A stretch of DNA of 64,000 nt, taken from assembly GCA_018268755.1 (NCBI GenBank), contig JAFDVW010000028.1, forward strand, positions 2,070 through 66,069. The letters run 5' to 3'. Positions 24,714 to 34,268 of this stretch are shown here, piece after piece; position 1 is the stretch's first letter; each line of letters starts with the position of its first letter. The position numbers were made by a program, and so were the translations under genes. This DNA comes from Acidobacteriota bacterium. Lineage in GTDB: Bacteria; Acidobacteriota; Terriglobia; Terriglobales; Acidobacteriaceae. A model generated the notes under the pieces. The model worked only from the letters and a program-made list of their open reading frames with translations, was not told the origin of the DNA and did not search any database.

Positions 24714-27182
24714 TTAGAGAAAGCGGATCCTGTAGGGCGTTCCTGCTTCCATCTCCAGGCGGATACTTTCTCCAGAAGCCTGGGCAAACACAATTTTGCG
24801 ACCTGCGGCGTCCACCGACTGGACGCGCTGCCCCCGGGGTGGGCGGATCTGCCGTAGGCCACGACCCTCCGCGATTACCTGGGCATCTTTCGCCTTCCCG
24901 TCTTGCCAGGTCAAAGCCACCGTAAGCCCGCCTCGAGCTCGCAAGCCACGAAAGCGCCCCTCTTTCCACGCTGAAGGCAATGCCGGCAGAAAGTGGACCT
25001 CGCCGGCATGGCTTTGCAACAGCATTTCAGCAATGGCGGCCGTCATGCCAAGGTTTCCATCAATTTGGAACTCGGCGCCAATCCGCCCAAAGTTTGCTGT
25101 GCCGTTGCCATTCACATTCTGGCTGAGATGCCGCTGCAGAATCGCGAAGGCCGCTTCGGCATCGTGCAGGCGGGCGAAGGCATTGCAAGTCCAGGAGCCC
25201 ATCCAGCTGCCGGCATTTTTTGCCGCCGGTTGGCGGAAATCAAGCACTTTGCGCACCGCCGCCGCCAGCTCGGGGGTTCCGTCGGGAGTAATCTGATTGC
25301 CCGGCATGAGCGCCCACATCTGCGCGACCTGGCCATTGTGGGGTTCGGCCGCGTCCCAGTCGTCAATCCACTCCTGCAACTGCCCAGTGCGCGGACTAAC
25401 CTGCATAGGTACGAGCTTGCCGCGGGCCGCGGCAAGTTCCCGCTGGAATTCGGCATCCTGGCCGAGGATGTCCGCCGCCTGCATGGTATTGCTGAACAGA
25501 TCGTGGAGAATCTGCATGTCCATGGCCGGCCCCAGACAGCAGGTGGATTCAACACCATCAGGCTTGCGAAATGTATTCTCAAACGACGTCGAGGGATAGG
25601 TCACCAGCCAGCCCTTGGGTCCCGGCGTCAGATGGTCCAGAAAGAACTGGGCGGCTTCCCGCATGGTGGGATACACCCTGCGCAAGAATTGATCGTCGAG
25701 ATGAAATACATAATGTTCCCAAAGATGGTGACAGAGCCAGGCCCCGCCCATCTTCCAGATCGATGGACTCCAATAGATAGGAGCTGTGGTACGCCATAGG
25801 TCGGCATTGTGGTGCGCCATCCAGCCCTTGCAACCGTACATGTTGCGTGCCGTGCGGGCCCCGTCAACTTTGAGTTCTTCGATCAGCGTAAACAAGGGCG
25901 AGTGGCACTCCGCCAGATTCGCCACCTCCACCGGCCAGTAATTGATCTGGGCATTGCAGTTCAGGGTCCAGTTACTGCTCCAGTCGGGACGCAATTTGCG
26001 GTTCCAGATGCCCTGCAAATTGGCGGGCTGTGTCCCCGGGCGCGAGGAAGACATCAGCAGGTAACGGCCGATTTGAAAGTACAATCCCGCCAGTCCAGGA
26101 TCGGTCTGCGGATCAAATTTGAGAAAGCGTTCGTCCGTAGGAAGATTTTCGGGCGGAGCGCCCAGATGAATTTCAGCGCGGTCGAAGATCGCGCGATGGC
26201 TGGCCTGGTGCTCCCTCCACAATGCCTCGCAGCCTCTCTGCATCGCAGCATGCAACACCCGCTCGCACTCTGCTTGCGGGTCCTTGCCTTGGGCGCTGGG
26301 GCTTTTATCAAACCCATTGAAACTGGTGGCTGCCGCGAACAGAAAAACCACTTCATCCGCGCCCTGCACTCGGATCTGCGCCCCCTCGCGAGAAACGCTG
26401 CCGCCCCACGTTACCACCCGCACCTGGGCCTGAAAACGCATGCCTTTCCCTTGTGCGCCATCCTCCCATACCACTGGGTTGGGATGGTTCTCCACAAAGC
26501 CCGGTTCTACATGCGCCGGAGCACGGCCTTGCATCACCAGATCCTGGCCGGAGGCTTTCGTCTGGAAATGAAGCGGACTTTCCAACGTGGCGGAGAGATG
26601 CAAGCTTGCTTGGTGAGAACAGCGATAATGCAACGCAATGACTTGTCCCGGCTCGGAAGCAAAGATCTCGCGCGTATACTCCCGCTCGCCGGCGCGGAAA
26701 CGGACCCGCACCACCCCGTCGCGCAGGTCCAGCTCCCGGCGGTAATCGGTGGGCTCGCCGGAAAAGTCGCCGGCAACGGTCAGCGTTCCCAGCGGCAAGT
26801 ACGATTCGTTCCAGGGACCGATAAAACGCGCCTCGACCAACGCGTCAGCTTCCCGATTCTTGCCTTCCAGTAACAGCTTCCGGACCTCATCCAGATAACG
26901 GATGGCTTCGTAATTCTGCACATCCCGCGGTTCGCCCGACCAGAGAGTGTCTTCATTGAGGTCGAGTCTCTCCTGCCGCGCACCGCCATAGACCATCGCC
27001 CCCAGGCGTCCATTGCCGATAGGCAGGGCCTCAGTCCATTTTTCCGCCGGGGTGCGATACCACAGCAGCGCGTCCGGGCTGTCGGGCTGGATTGCAGGAG
27101 TTGCTTTGGACTGCGCGACAGAAGAAACCGCCGCCACGGCAGCAAGGCTAGAAAGAAATTCTCTACGGGTCACAGGGTCCAT
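24714..27182 (-). CDS. Glycoside hydrolase family 95 protein, alpha-L-fucosidase type, Tat-exported
   Basis: The family hydrolyses alpha-L-fucosyl (in some members galactosyl) linkages by inversion. The 822-residue protein begins [20 protein letters not shown], a twin-arginine signal, so it is exported folded. Family parts are [19 protein letters not shown] near the N terminus, [19 protein letters not shown] with [16 protein letters not shown] (the Asn-x-Asn before NYWP) and PSTSFENTF before [13 protein letters not shown] motif usually read as HRH-x-SHL is here [15 protein letters not shown], so the subfamily is divergent. The start at 27182 is preferred because longer frames run into the RNase E/G terminator. 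No Shine-Dalgarno is clear. Confidence 0.88.
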   Translation of the reverse strand: MDPVTRREFLSSLAAVAAVSSVAQSKATPAIQPDSPDALLWYRTPAEKWTEALPIGNGRLGAMVYGGARQERLDLNEDTLWSGEPRDVQNYEAIRYLDEVRKLLLEGKNREADALVEARFIGPWNESYLPLGTLTVAGDFSGEPTDYRRELDLRDGVVRVRFRAGEREYTREIFASEPGQVIALHYRCSHQASLHLSATLESPLHFQTKASGQDLVMQGRAPAHVEPGFVENHPNPVVWEDGAQGKGMRFQAQVRVVTWGGSVSREGAQIRVQGADEVVFLFAAATSFNGFDKSPSAQGKDPQAECERVLHAAMQRGCEALWREHQASHRAIFDRAEIHLGAPPENLPTDERFLKFDPQTDPGLAGLYFQIGRYLLMSSSRPGTQPANLQGIWNRKLRPDWSSNWTLNCNAQINYWPVEVANLAECHSPLFTLIEELKVDGARTARNMYGCKGWMAHHNADLWRTTAPIYWSPSIWKMGGAWLCHHLWEHYVFHLDDQFLRRVYPTMREAAQFFLDHLTPGPKGWLVTYPSTSFENTFRKPDGVESTCCLGPAMDMQILHDLFSNTMQAADILGQDAEFQRELAAARGKLVPMQVSPRTGQLQEWIDDWDAAEPHNGQVAQMWALMPGNQITPDGTPELAAAVRKVLDFRQPAAKNAGSWMGSWTCNAFARLHDAEAAFAILQRHLSQNVNGNGTANFGRIGAEFQIDGNLGMTAAIAEMLLQSHAGEVHFLPALPSAWKEGRFRGLRARGGLTVALTWQDGKAKDAQVIAEGRGLRQIRPPRGQRVQSVDAAGRKIVFAQASGESIRLEMEAGTPYRIRFL

Positions 27183-27241
27183 GGATCGTGCCGGTACTCT
27201 AGCAGAGCGTGACGGGGATTTCGAGTGGCTAATCCGCCAAC

Positions 27242-27272
27242 AAAAACGCCCCATTCGCGAGGGAATGGGGCG
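27242..27272 (-). terminator. Rho-independent terminator of the RNase E/G gene
   Basis: Read on the minus strand, CGCCCCATTC (27272-27263) and GAATGGGGCG (27256-27247) form a perfect ten-base stem around a six-base loop, and TTTTT (27246-27242) follows. It ends the long cell-shape and RNase operon 20 bases after the RNase E/G stop. Confidence 0.92.
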
Positions 27273-27293
27273 GATGGGAAAGCGGCCAGGCCG

Positions 27294-30089
27294 CTAGTTG
27301 ATGTCGAACTGTTCCTGGTGCAACGCCGGATCGCTTTTGACGATGATGGTGTGCTTGGTCAGCTCTTCCATCTCCGTCAGCCAGCGGCCGCTGTTGGCCT
27401 TCAGCGCCTTGGCCACTTCAGGATTGACCCGCAGCAAGACATCGGGACGGTCCAGATGATTGGCCAGTTTGCGCAACTCCACGTAAATCTCGTTGCAGAC
27501 GGTGGTGACGGACTTCACGAAACCAGTGGACTCGCAGTACGGGCAGGGCGAGCCGATGGTACGCTCCAGCGACTGCTTGACCCGCTTACGCGTGATCGCC
27601 ACCAAGCCAAAGTCATTGAACTGCAGCGCCTTGGAAGGGGCGCGATCGCTGCGCAGGGCCTCTTCCAGGGCCTGCATGACTTTCTGGCGATTGCGCCTCT
27701 CATCCATGTCGATGAAGTCGATCACGATGATGCCGCCCAAGTCACGCAGGCGGACCTGGCGCACAATCTCCTTCACCGCATCCACGTTGGTTTTGACGAT
27801 GGTGTCTTCCAGCCGGGCCGTCTTGCCGACATATTTCCCGGTATTGATATCGATGGCCACCAGCGCTTCGGTCTGATTGATGACGATGTAGCCGCCACTC
27901 TTCAGCCAAACCTTGGATTTCAGGGCCTTGTTGATCTCGTCGGTCAATCCGAACTGATCGAACAAGGGGGTTTCTTTGGAGTAAAGCTTGACGCGCTTGA
28001 CCAGGGCCGGCTGAAAACGGTTGGCGAAGCGCAGAATGCGTTCATACTCCTGCTCGCTGTCCACCCAGATCACGGAGAAATCAGAGGTGACCTGGTCGCG
28101 CAGCACCCGCTCCACCACATTCAGATCATGGTAGATCAGCGCCGGAGGTTTGGAGGCTTCAGCGCGGGTGCGGATTTCATTCCACAGCCCTTTCAGGAAG
28201 CGAATATCGGCACGCAGCTCTTCTTCGGAAGCGTTCTGTGCGGCGGTGCGCACGATAAAGCCGCCATGGCCGTTTTCCCGCTCACTGATCACGATCCGCT
28301 TCAGGCGCTGGCGCTCCTCCTCGGAGGAAATCTTGCGCGACACGCCGGTGTGATTCACCGTGGGCATGTAGACCAGGAAGCGCCCCGGCAAAGCGATGTG
28401 GCTGGTGATGCGGGCGCCCTTCTTGCCGATGGGCTCCTTGGCGATCTGCACCAGGATTTCCTGCCCTTCCTTGAGCAGGTCGCTGATCAGCGGCAGGTTC
28501 TGCGGCTCGCGGCGACGGAAGCGGCGTCCGGCATTGCCCTTACGGCCGCGCTGTCCCCCACCTCGGCGTTCGTGTCCCGGGCGCGGAGCGCGCTGGGTGT
28601 AGCTCGCGGTCCCGGCGGGAGCGCGCACTTCTACGCGCGCATCCACGGTGCCGTTGCCACGCGCTTCCGCGTCCAGCAAAGCCTCGGCTTCCGCCTGGGC
28701 CTCTTCCAGCTCGTCTTCCTCTTCGCCGGCTTCGTCCACCGGAGCTTCGGAGCCTTCCACTACCTCTTCGACTGCCGCGGAGAAGGCCGCGTCGCCCCCC
28801 TCTTCATCTTCGCCGGAAGCGGCCAGCTCGGGCGCTGCGTCGGCATAGCCTTCCGCCGCCTGGGTCTCTTCCTCGACATCGTCGTCTTCGAAGGCCGCGT
28901 CTTCTTCCAACTCTTCCATGTAAGAAGCCAGATCGGCTTCGTCCTCTTCAATCTCTTCTTCTTCCATGGTGCCCGCAGAAGCCGCCACCAGGGGCGTTTC
29001 TACAGGTTCGGAAACTGTGACCGCGCGATCTTCGGGAAAACCAGGTTCTTCCGCCTCTTCCTCGGCAAATTCCTCTTCTTCGATTTCTTCCCGCACCGGA
29101 CTTTCGCCAAACACCTCGGCAACGTTCTTCTGGTGCTGCCGCTGCAATTCCGCGTCCCAGGGCGAGGTCACCGCGGTTTCCATCTCGCTGGCAGCGTGTT
29201 CGAATGCCTGCGAGGCCGCCCCTAACTCCGCCGCTGCGGATGGGACCTCGGCTGGTTCCGCGAAAATGGGTTCATCCTCGGGGAAAGCCTGCGCCACCTC
29301 CGCCGGCCGGGTTTGCTCGGGTTCCACTTTTGCTTCCTGGACGGGAGCGCTCACCGGCGCCGGCGCCAGGCGTTGATATTTGGAAATCGATTCCCCGGGC
29401 AACAGAATGGGCTGGTAACCGGCGGGCGGACCGTATTCCACGTGCTCGGAACGGCGTCCTTCGCGCGGCTCGCGCCCTTCCCGTGGCTCTCGCGACCCAC
29501 GCGGCTCCCGAAGTTCCGCGGGCGGACGTGCCGACCGCGACTCTTGCCCGGCGCGTTCACTACGCTCCGGTCCCCGTTCACTGCGCTCGTTGCGGTCACT
29601 GCGCTCGCTGCGATCGTTGCGATCACCGCGACGGCCGCGCCGGCGGCGACGGCCACGCCAGCCTCGTCCTTCGCCGGCGTCCGCACCTTCTTCCTGAGCC
29701 CGCGGCGCATCCTGGCTCTCGCCATCCGCGAATTCAGGGGAAGCGATGCTGTCTTCTTCGCTGCTCTCCAACCCCGGCTCCGCCGCGGTCAGCGCCTCGC
29801 TGCGGGCGATGGGAACCGTGACCACGTTGGCGGGCAACTCTTCGCCATCCTCGGGGTCTTGCAGCTCCATGAAATCGGAAACATAGAGGAAGGCATCGCG
29901 TTCCAGCCCGATGTCCACAAATGCGGACTGCATGCCGGGAAGCACGCGGGTGACACGCCCTTTGTAAATGGAACCCGCCAGGGTGTATTCGTTCTCGCGT
30001 TCGAGGTAGATTTCTGCGAGGAGGTCGTCCTCCACCAACCCGACTTTGGTTTCGTGGGGTGTGGAAGACACAAACAATTCTTTTGTCAT
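27294..30089 (-). CDS. rne: Ribonuclease E/G family endoribonuclease with a long charged insert in the S1 domain
   Basis: The enzyme cleaves single-stranded AU-rich RNA in mRNA decay and rRNA/tRNA maturation. Conserved parts are the S1 start (IYKGRVTRVLPGMQSAFVDI, residues 41-60), the S1 end (EGQEILVQIAKEPIGKKGAR, 541-560), the catalytic aspartates in VAIDINTGKYVG (D747) and IIVIDFIDMDE (D791), and the zinc-link CPYC (849-852). Between the two S1 halves lies an insert of about 455 residues (about 76-532): Arg/Glu-rich basic stretches (141-215, 495-530) and an acidic stretch (335-470). In E. coli the scaffold is C-terminal; here it is internal. A GGAG precedes the ATG. It follows rodA, as rng follows mre genes in enterobacteria. 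Confidence 0.92.
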   Translation of the reverse strand: MTKELFVSSTPHETKVGLVEDDLLAEIYLERENEYTLAGSIYKGRVTRVLPGMQSAFVDIGLERDAFLYVSDFMELQDPEDGEELPANVVTVPIARSEALTAAEPGLESSEEDSIASPEFADGESQDAPRAQEEGADAGEGRGWRGRRRRRGRRGDRNDRSERSDRNERSERGPERSERAGQESRSARPPAELREPRGSREPREGREPREGRRSEHVEYGPPAGYQPILLPGESISKYQRLAPAPVSAPVQEAKVEPEQTRPAEVAQAFPEDEPIFAEPAEVPSAAAELGAASQAFEHAASEMETAVTSPWDAELQRQHQKNVAEVFGESPVREEIEEEEFAEEEAEEPGFPEDRAVTVSEPVETPLVAASAGTMEEEEIEEDEADLASYMEELEEDAAFEDDDVEEETQAAEGYADAAPELAASGEDEEGGDAAFSAAVEEVVEGSEAPVDEAGEEEDELEEAQAEAEALLDAEARGNGTVDARVEVRAPAGTASYTQRAPRPGHERRGGGQRGRKGNAGRRFRRREPQNLPLISDLLKEGQEILVQIAKEPIGKKGARITSHIALPGRFLVYMPTVNHTGVSRKISSEEERQRLKRIVISERENGHGGFIVRTAAQNASEEELRADIRFLKGLWNEIRTRAEASKPPALIYHDLNVVERVLRDQVTSDFSVIWVDSEQEYERILRFANRFQPALVKRVKLYSKETPLFDQFGLTDEINKALKSKVWLKSGGYIVINQTEALVAIDINTGKYVGKTARLEDTIVKTNVDAVKEIVRQVRLRDLGGIIVIDFIDMDERRNRQKVMQALEEALRSDRAPSKALQFNDFGLVAITRKRVKQSLERTIGSPCPYCESTGFVKSVTTVCNEIYVELRKLANHLDRPDVLLRVNPEVAKALKANSGRWLTEMEELTKHTIIVKSDPALHQEQFDIN

Positions 30090-30467
30090 TCGGACTCCGG
30101 TAGCAGCGGCTTTCTAGCCGCGTGCTCTACCGGCCCGGAAACAGACAGGGAACGGGAGGTTCAAGCCATGCGATACACGCCCCGCGCAGGGCACGGCTGG
30201 GGCCTTGGAGTATTCTCCAGGGCCGAATCCGTTGCAACAAACTGAGAAATCTTTCGCACTGATCGCAATTTTTTTTGGCGCCAGGTTTGTGACCGCTCTC
30301 TCGATCGCGAGGGGGCCGTTACCCGCCCGGCTTGGCTTAAGTCCTGCCCGGCCTCCAAATCTTTTTCTGCTGGCCGGCAGTGCCCTCTTCACGCGAGGGC
30401 GAACGTTCTTTTAGATCTTTTACTTTCTTACCGCGCTGGGCGCGGCGTTGATTTTCTTTCCTGCCGC
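30090..30467. other. Leader of the RNase E/G gene
   Basis: No gene is seen in these 378 bases between rodA and the RNase E/G gene. It is not clear whether RNase E/G has its own promoter or reads through from rodA. A hairpin, GCCCTC-N7-GAGGGC, lies at about 30380-30400, but without a T tract toward rodA's direction of travel. RNase E genes are autoregulated through their leaders in enterobacteria; a similar role here is only inference. Confidence 0.4.
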
Positions 30468-31568
30468 TTAATTCACAAAGCGGCGCATACGCACATTCAT
30501 CACGATGCCCAATGCCAGAAACATGAATAGGACGGAGGATCCGCCATAACTCATCAACGGCAGGGGTATCCCCGCGACCGGCATGAAGCCAACCACCATG
30601 CCGACGTTGACCAGGATGTGGAAGCTAAGCACCGCCACCACGCCCATCACCAGAAACGTGCCAGCCCGGTCAGGTGCCGTCTGTGCGTTCTGGATCAACC
30701 TCATTAATACAATAAAGTATAGCAGTAGCACTCCCATCGCGCCTACAAATCCGTGTTCCTCGGCAAAAGCCGCAAAAATGAAGTCGGTCTGGGGAATGGG
30801 CAGAAAGGCCAGATGGGTCTGGGTTCCCGTGCTGCTGCCCCAGATTCCTCCCGCGCCCACCGCGATCTTGGATTGTAAAACTTGATACCCCGCCCCCTGG
30901 CTGTCCGCCTCCGGCTCCAGAAAGCTGGTCAGCCGCTGCTGCTGATAAGGCTTCAGAATGCGCACCTGGGGCAGGAAAAACACCACTCCCACCGCAACCG
31001 CCCCCACCAGGGCCACCGATAAGGCCTGCCGCAGTTGTAGGCCCCCCAGGAAAATCGCGATGGCGGCAATCGGAATATAGGTCAGCGAGGTACCCAAGTC
31101 AGGCTGGACCAGGACCAGCGCCATGGGGAACCCCACCAGCAGACCGGCCTTAAAAAAGTCCGGCCAGGAAAGTTCCCGGTGCCGCAGGTCGGCAAAATAT
31201 TTGGAGACGGCCAGAATCAGGACCAGCTTCACCCACTCGGAAGGCTGAAAGTGCGCCCCACCCGGCATCTTGATCCAGCGCCGCGCTCCCAGATATTTCT
31301 GCCCGAACAGCAGCACCGCCATCAGCGAAGCCAGCGCGGCAATGTACATCCAGTGGGCCCGGTCGAGCAGCACATGGTAGTTGAACAAACTCATGCCAAA
31401 CATCGCGCCCACTCCGGCAATGATCCAATACACCTGCTTGATGTGGGCTCCCGCGAATTTAGTATGGGCGGTGGCGCTGCGGATCTCCCATACCCCCAGG
31501 GCGCAGATCATCAATACAAAGATCAGCAGCCACCAGTCAAAATCGCGGAATGAAACGTAGCGAGACAT
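30468..31568 (-). CDS. rodA: Rod shape-determining SEDS glycosyltransferase RodA
   Basis: RodA polymerises lipid II into glycan strands for side-wall growth with PBP2. The 366-residue membrane protein has about ten hydrophobic segments. Key parts are the catalytic aspartate in VQPDLGTSLTYIP, the FTLQPSEW-like AHFQPSEWVKLVLILAVSKY, and GFMPVAGIPLPLMSYGGSS in the last loop. It follows mrdA by 70 bases, most of which is a four-unit heptad repeat ending about 17 bases before the rodA ATG (a weaker unit brings it to ten). Identification is secure. Confidence 0.96.
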   Translation of the reverse strand: MSRYVSFRDFDWWLLIFVLMICALGVWEIRSATAHTKFAGAHIKQVYWIIAGVGAMFGMSLFNYHVLLDRAHWMYIAALASLMAVLLFGQKYLGARRWIKMPGGAHFQPSEWVKLVLILAVSKYFADLRHRELSWPDFFKAGLLVGFPMALVLVQPDLGTSLTYIPIAAIAIFLGGLQLRQALSVALVGAVAVGVVFFLPQVRILKPYQQQRLTSFLEPEADSQGAGYQVLQSKIAVGAGGIWGSSTGTQTHLAFLPIPQTDFIFAAFAEEHGFVGAMGVLLLYFIVLMRLIQNAQTAPDRAGTFLVMGVVAVLSFHILVNVGMVVGFMPVAGIPLPLMSYGGSSVLFMFLALGIVMNVRMRRFVN

Positions 31569-31585
31569 AGAATCCGTCGTGAGTC

Positions 31586-31613
31586 GTTAGCTGTTAGCCT
31601 TTAGCCGTTGGCC
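31586..31613. repeat. Heptad repeat (4 units) in the mrdA-rodA spacer
   Basis: GTTAGCT, GTTAGCC, TTTAGCC, GTTGGCC in tandem, with a weaker GTGAGTC before them. It is the same consensus as at 4505-4553 and 5038-5163. It lies 17 bases upstream of the rodA start codon. Confidence 0.85.
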
Positions 31614-31638
31614 TTGAAACTTCCCATCTCTCTGCATC

Positions 31639-33606
31639 TTATTGGATGCCCGGAGCGGCCGCCGCCAAGGGCGCCCGTTGTTTCGGTACGTCAACATAAA
31701 AGCGCCCCGCCTGCAGGCGGCTGTCGCCCCCCTCGGGATCCGGCGTGCTCCACACCGCGCCTACTTCCGCCTGGTTGGAACTGGCCACCTTGGTGGGCAG
31801 GCGGCGCTGCTTCTCCACATAGGCCTTGATCACCTGGGCCGCGGCGCGGGCGGCAAAATATCCATGTTCGCCTTCTTCCAGCAGCACACTGACCACAATT
31901 TCGGGATTGCGCCGCGGGGTCACCCCCACAAACCAGCCGTTGTCCTTGAACTTCGCCTTGCCCATCGCGCCCAGGCGGGCTTTGGCGGCATTGCTGATGG
32001 TCTGCGCGCTGCCGGTCTTGCCGGCGAAGTCGATGCCTTGCAGATGCGCGCTGGGCGCGGTCCCGATGGGGTTGACCACGTTGGCCATGGCGTCGGTGAT
32101 AATCTCCCAGTTTTCCGGGTCCAGGGGAATATTCACCTCATCCGGCACGGCCGAGACATTGCGCATGCTTTCCGGTAAGTCCTTGGGAAAAGCCACGTGC
32201 GGCCGGCGCAACGCGCCGCCGCTGGCAATGGCGCCGATCGCCCTCGCCATCTGGATCGGTGTCGCCGCCACCGCCCCCTGTCCAATCCCTACCGAAATCG
32301 TCTCGCCGGCATACCACTTCTGCTTGAAGTTGCGCGCCTTCCATTCTTCGGAAGGCATGACCCCGGTGACTTCCTGGGGCAGATCAATGCCTGATTTCTG
32401 CCCCAAGCCAAACATGGTGGCATACTTGGCGATGCGCCCGATCCCCAGCTTTTCCGCCAGGCTATAGAAGAAGACATCGCAGGATTGATAGATCGCTTTG
32501 GAGATGTCCACCACGCCGTGGGTGCGGTGCTCGGCCACCACCCAGCATTTAAAGTAGCGTCCGTAGAAGTTGGCCCCGCCGTTGCACACCACCTTCATGT
32601 CTTTGGCCACGCCTTCCTGCAATCCGGCCGCGGCCATGATGATCTTGAAGGTCGATCCGGGGGCGAGCTGGGCCTGGATGGCCTTGTTCAACAGCGGCTT
32701 GTTGGGGTCGGTCACCAGCTTCGACCACTCATCGCGCGAGATGCGCACGGCAAAGTGGTTGGGATCAAAGGTAGGCCGGCTGACCAGAGCCAGGATCTCG
32801 CCCGTGCGCGGGTCCATGGCCACCACTGCCCCATTGCGGTCTCCCAGCGCCTGCTCGGCGGCGATCTGCAGGTCGATGTCCACGGTCAGCTTCAGCTGCC
32901 GGCCCGGCTCCGCGTTCTTCTGCTCCAGCTGGCCCACTTCCTTGCCGCGGCTGTTGACCACCACCTGCCGCGAGCCGTTCTTGCCCATCAGGATGGCGTT
33001 GTATTCCAGCTCCACTCCCGACTTCCCTACCACGTCGCCGGGGTTATACAGCTCCCAGCGCGGGGAGTTGAGCATCTCTTCGCTGACCTCGCCCACATAG
33101 CCGATCAAATGGGCCATGAAGCCGTTGCGGGGATAGAGGCGGCGGTGCGCCATGATGGTATCGAGTTCCGGCAGCTCGTTGCGGTGCGATTCGATGAAAG
33201 CCAGCTCGTCGGGAGTGATGTCCTCTTTCAGGTAGATGGGCTGATATTGCGGCATGCCGTTGAAGCGGCGGATGCGCTCCTGAATGTCTTTGGGATCGAG
33301 GTGCAGGCCGGCGGCGATCTCATCGACGTCCGCCATCAGGTCGCGCGTGGAGTCGCGCAACAGCAGCGCTGTGAACGAGGGATAGTTGTCGACAATGACG
33401 CGGCCTTCGCGGTCGAGAATTTTGCCCCGCGGGGCGAGGATCGGCACATTGCGGATGCGGTTGCGCTCGGCTTGCGTGGCATACAGTTCGTTCTGCATGA
33501 CCTGCAAGCGCCACAGACCGTACACCAGCACCAGAAACACGCCCAGTATCATGTACTGCACCGCCGTCAGGCGGATGGGCGAAACTTTTTCATCGCGGCC
33601 GAACAT
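31639..33606 (-). CDS. mrdA: Penicillin-binding protein 2 (peptidoglycan transpeptidase)
   Basis: PBP2 cross-links side-wall peptidoglycan in the elongasome. The 655-residue protein has one N-terminal membrane helix (MILGVFLVLVYGLWRLQ, about 19-35), a PBP dimerisation domain and a transpeptidase domain. The active-site motifs are present: SxxK in APGSTFKIIMAA, SxD in YQSCDVFFYSL (the PBP2 form of SxN) and KTG in FAGKTGSAQT. The C terminus has a proline-rich tail. It lies between mreD and rodA in the cell-shape operon. The start codon is preceded by an unusual sequence made of heptads rather than a normal ribosome binding site. Confidence 0.96.
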   Translation of the reverse strand: MFGRDEKVSPIRLTAVQYMILGVFLVLVYGLWRLQVMQNELYATQAERNRIRNVPILAPRGKILDREGRVIVDNYPSFTALLLRDSTRDLMADVDEIAAGLHLDPKDIQERIRRFNGMPQYQPIYLKEDITPDELAFIESHRNELPELDTIMAHRRLYPRNGFMAHLIGYVGEVSEEMLNSPRWELYNPGDVVGKSGVELEYNAILMGKNGSRQVVVNSRGKEVGQLEQKNAEPGRQLKLTVDIDLQIAAEQALGDRNGAVVAMDPRTGEILALVSRPTFDPNHFAVRISRDEWSKLVTDPNKPLLNKAIQAQLAPGSTFKIIMAAAGLQEGVAKDMKVVCNGGANFYGRYFKCWVVAEHRTHGVVDISKAIYQSCDVFFYSLAEKLGIGRIAKYATMFGLGQKSGIDLPQEVTGVMPSEEWKARNFKQKWYAGETISVGIGQGAVAATPIQMARAIGAIASGGALRRPHVAFPKDLPESMRNVSAVPDEVNIPLDPENWEIITDAMANVVNPIGTAPSAHLQGIDFAGKTGSAQTISNAAKARLGAMGKAKFKDNGWFVGVTPRRNPEIVVSVLLEEGEHGYFAARAAAQVIKAYVEKQRRLPTKVASSNQAEVGAVWSTPDPEGGDSRLQAGRFYVDVPKQRAPLAAAAPGIQ

Positions 33607-33616
33607 GGAATTCTTC

Positions 33617-33636
33617 GTTGGCGGTAGCCGTTCGCT
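33617..33636. repeat. Degenerate heptads just before the mrdA start
   Basis: GTTGGCG, a six-base GTAGCC and GTTCGCT lie ten bases upstream of the mrdA ATG. They are fewer and more decayed than at nusB or rodA, but the location relative to the start is the same. On the coding strand the sequence next to the ATG reads CCAACGAAGAATTCC, close to CCAACGACGAAATT before nusB. Confidence 0.5.
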
Positions 33637-33757
33637 CCAGCACCGAGGGCTGCCTATCTATTTTGAATTCTAATCCCCGTGCCTGGCCCCCAGATGGGGC
33701 ACCAAGGTGCTCCCAGCACCAAGGTCACTTTCCCGCCCCTGCCCCATTGCGGCGGCC

Positions 33758-34267
33758 TCAGGCCCGCTGCTTGAAGCGGTCCAGTAACATGAACAGAGGC
33801 ACTGCCAGCACCGCGTTGGCCAAGGCCGCTCCCAGTTCATGCGGCCAGCTCCAGGCCAACTCCAGCCGGACCAGTCCGCGGGCCACCGAGAAATACACCA
33901 CTTCGTGGACAATATAGAAGAACAAGGTCACCAGAAAGCGCGAACCGGCATTCTCCACATCCAGCTTCACACCCAGCGAGGAAGCGCCATACCCCACCAC
34001 GGTCTTGGCGATGCCATACACCCCGATGGGAAAATTCGCCAGCGCATCCTGCAACATACCAATCACGCTGCCGGTCAGCAGACCGGCTATCTGGCTGCGC
34101 CTCGCCACCGCGAAAAAAATCGTCACCAGCAACGGCAGGTCAATGAAGTGCACCCGCTGGGGCAGAAACGCCTGCAGGAATACGGCCAGCAACGGCACCG
34201 CAATGGTCACCGGAATACTGAAGCGGTAGACCTCAATCTGCTCGCTCGAGGTGTAGGTGATGGGCAC
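33758..34267 (-). CDS. mreD: Rod shape-determining protein MreD
   Basis: MreD is a small inner-membrane part of the elongasome that pairs with MreC. The 169-residue product has about five hydrophobic segments and the typical start FSIPVTIAVPLLAVFLQAFL, the LTGSVIGMLQDALANFPIGVYG segment (the usual G-x-x-x-D region) and the C-terminal LAVPLFMLLD. It starts at a GTG two bases after the mreC stop, so translation is probably coupled. Between its stop and mrdA are two short GC hairpins (for example GGTGCT-CCC-AGCACC at about 33706-33720). Confidence 0.9.
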   Translation of the reverse strand: MPITYTSSEQIEVYRFSIPVTIAVPLLAVFLQAFLPQRVHFIDLPLLVTIFFAVARRSQIAGLLTGSVIGMLQDALANFPIGVYGIAKTVVGYGASSLGVKLDVENAGSRFLVTLFFYIVHEVVYFSVARGLVRLELAWSWPHELGAALANAVLAVPLFMLLDRFKQRA

Positions 34268-34268
34268 G

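Noticed and set aside
24714-27254. Longer start (27254) for the GH95 gene
   Set aside because: It would place the RNase E/G terminator inside the coding region and puts 24 residues before the Tat signal.
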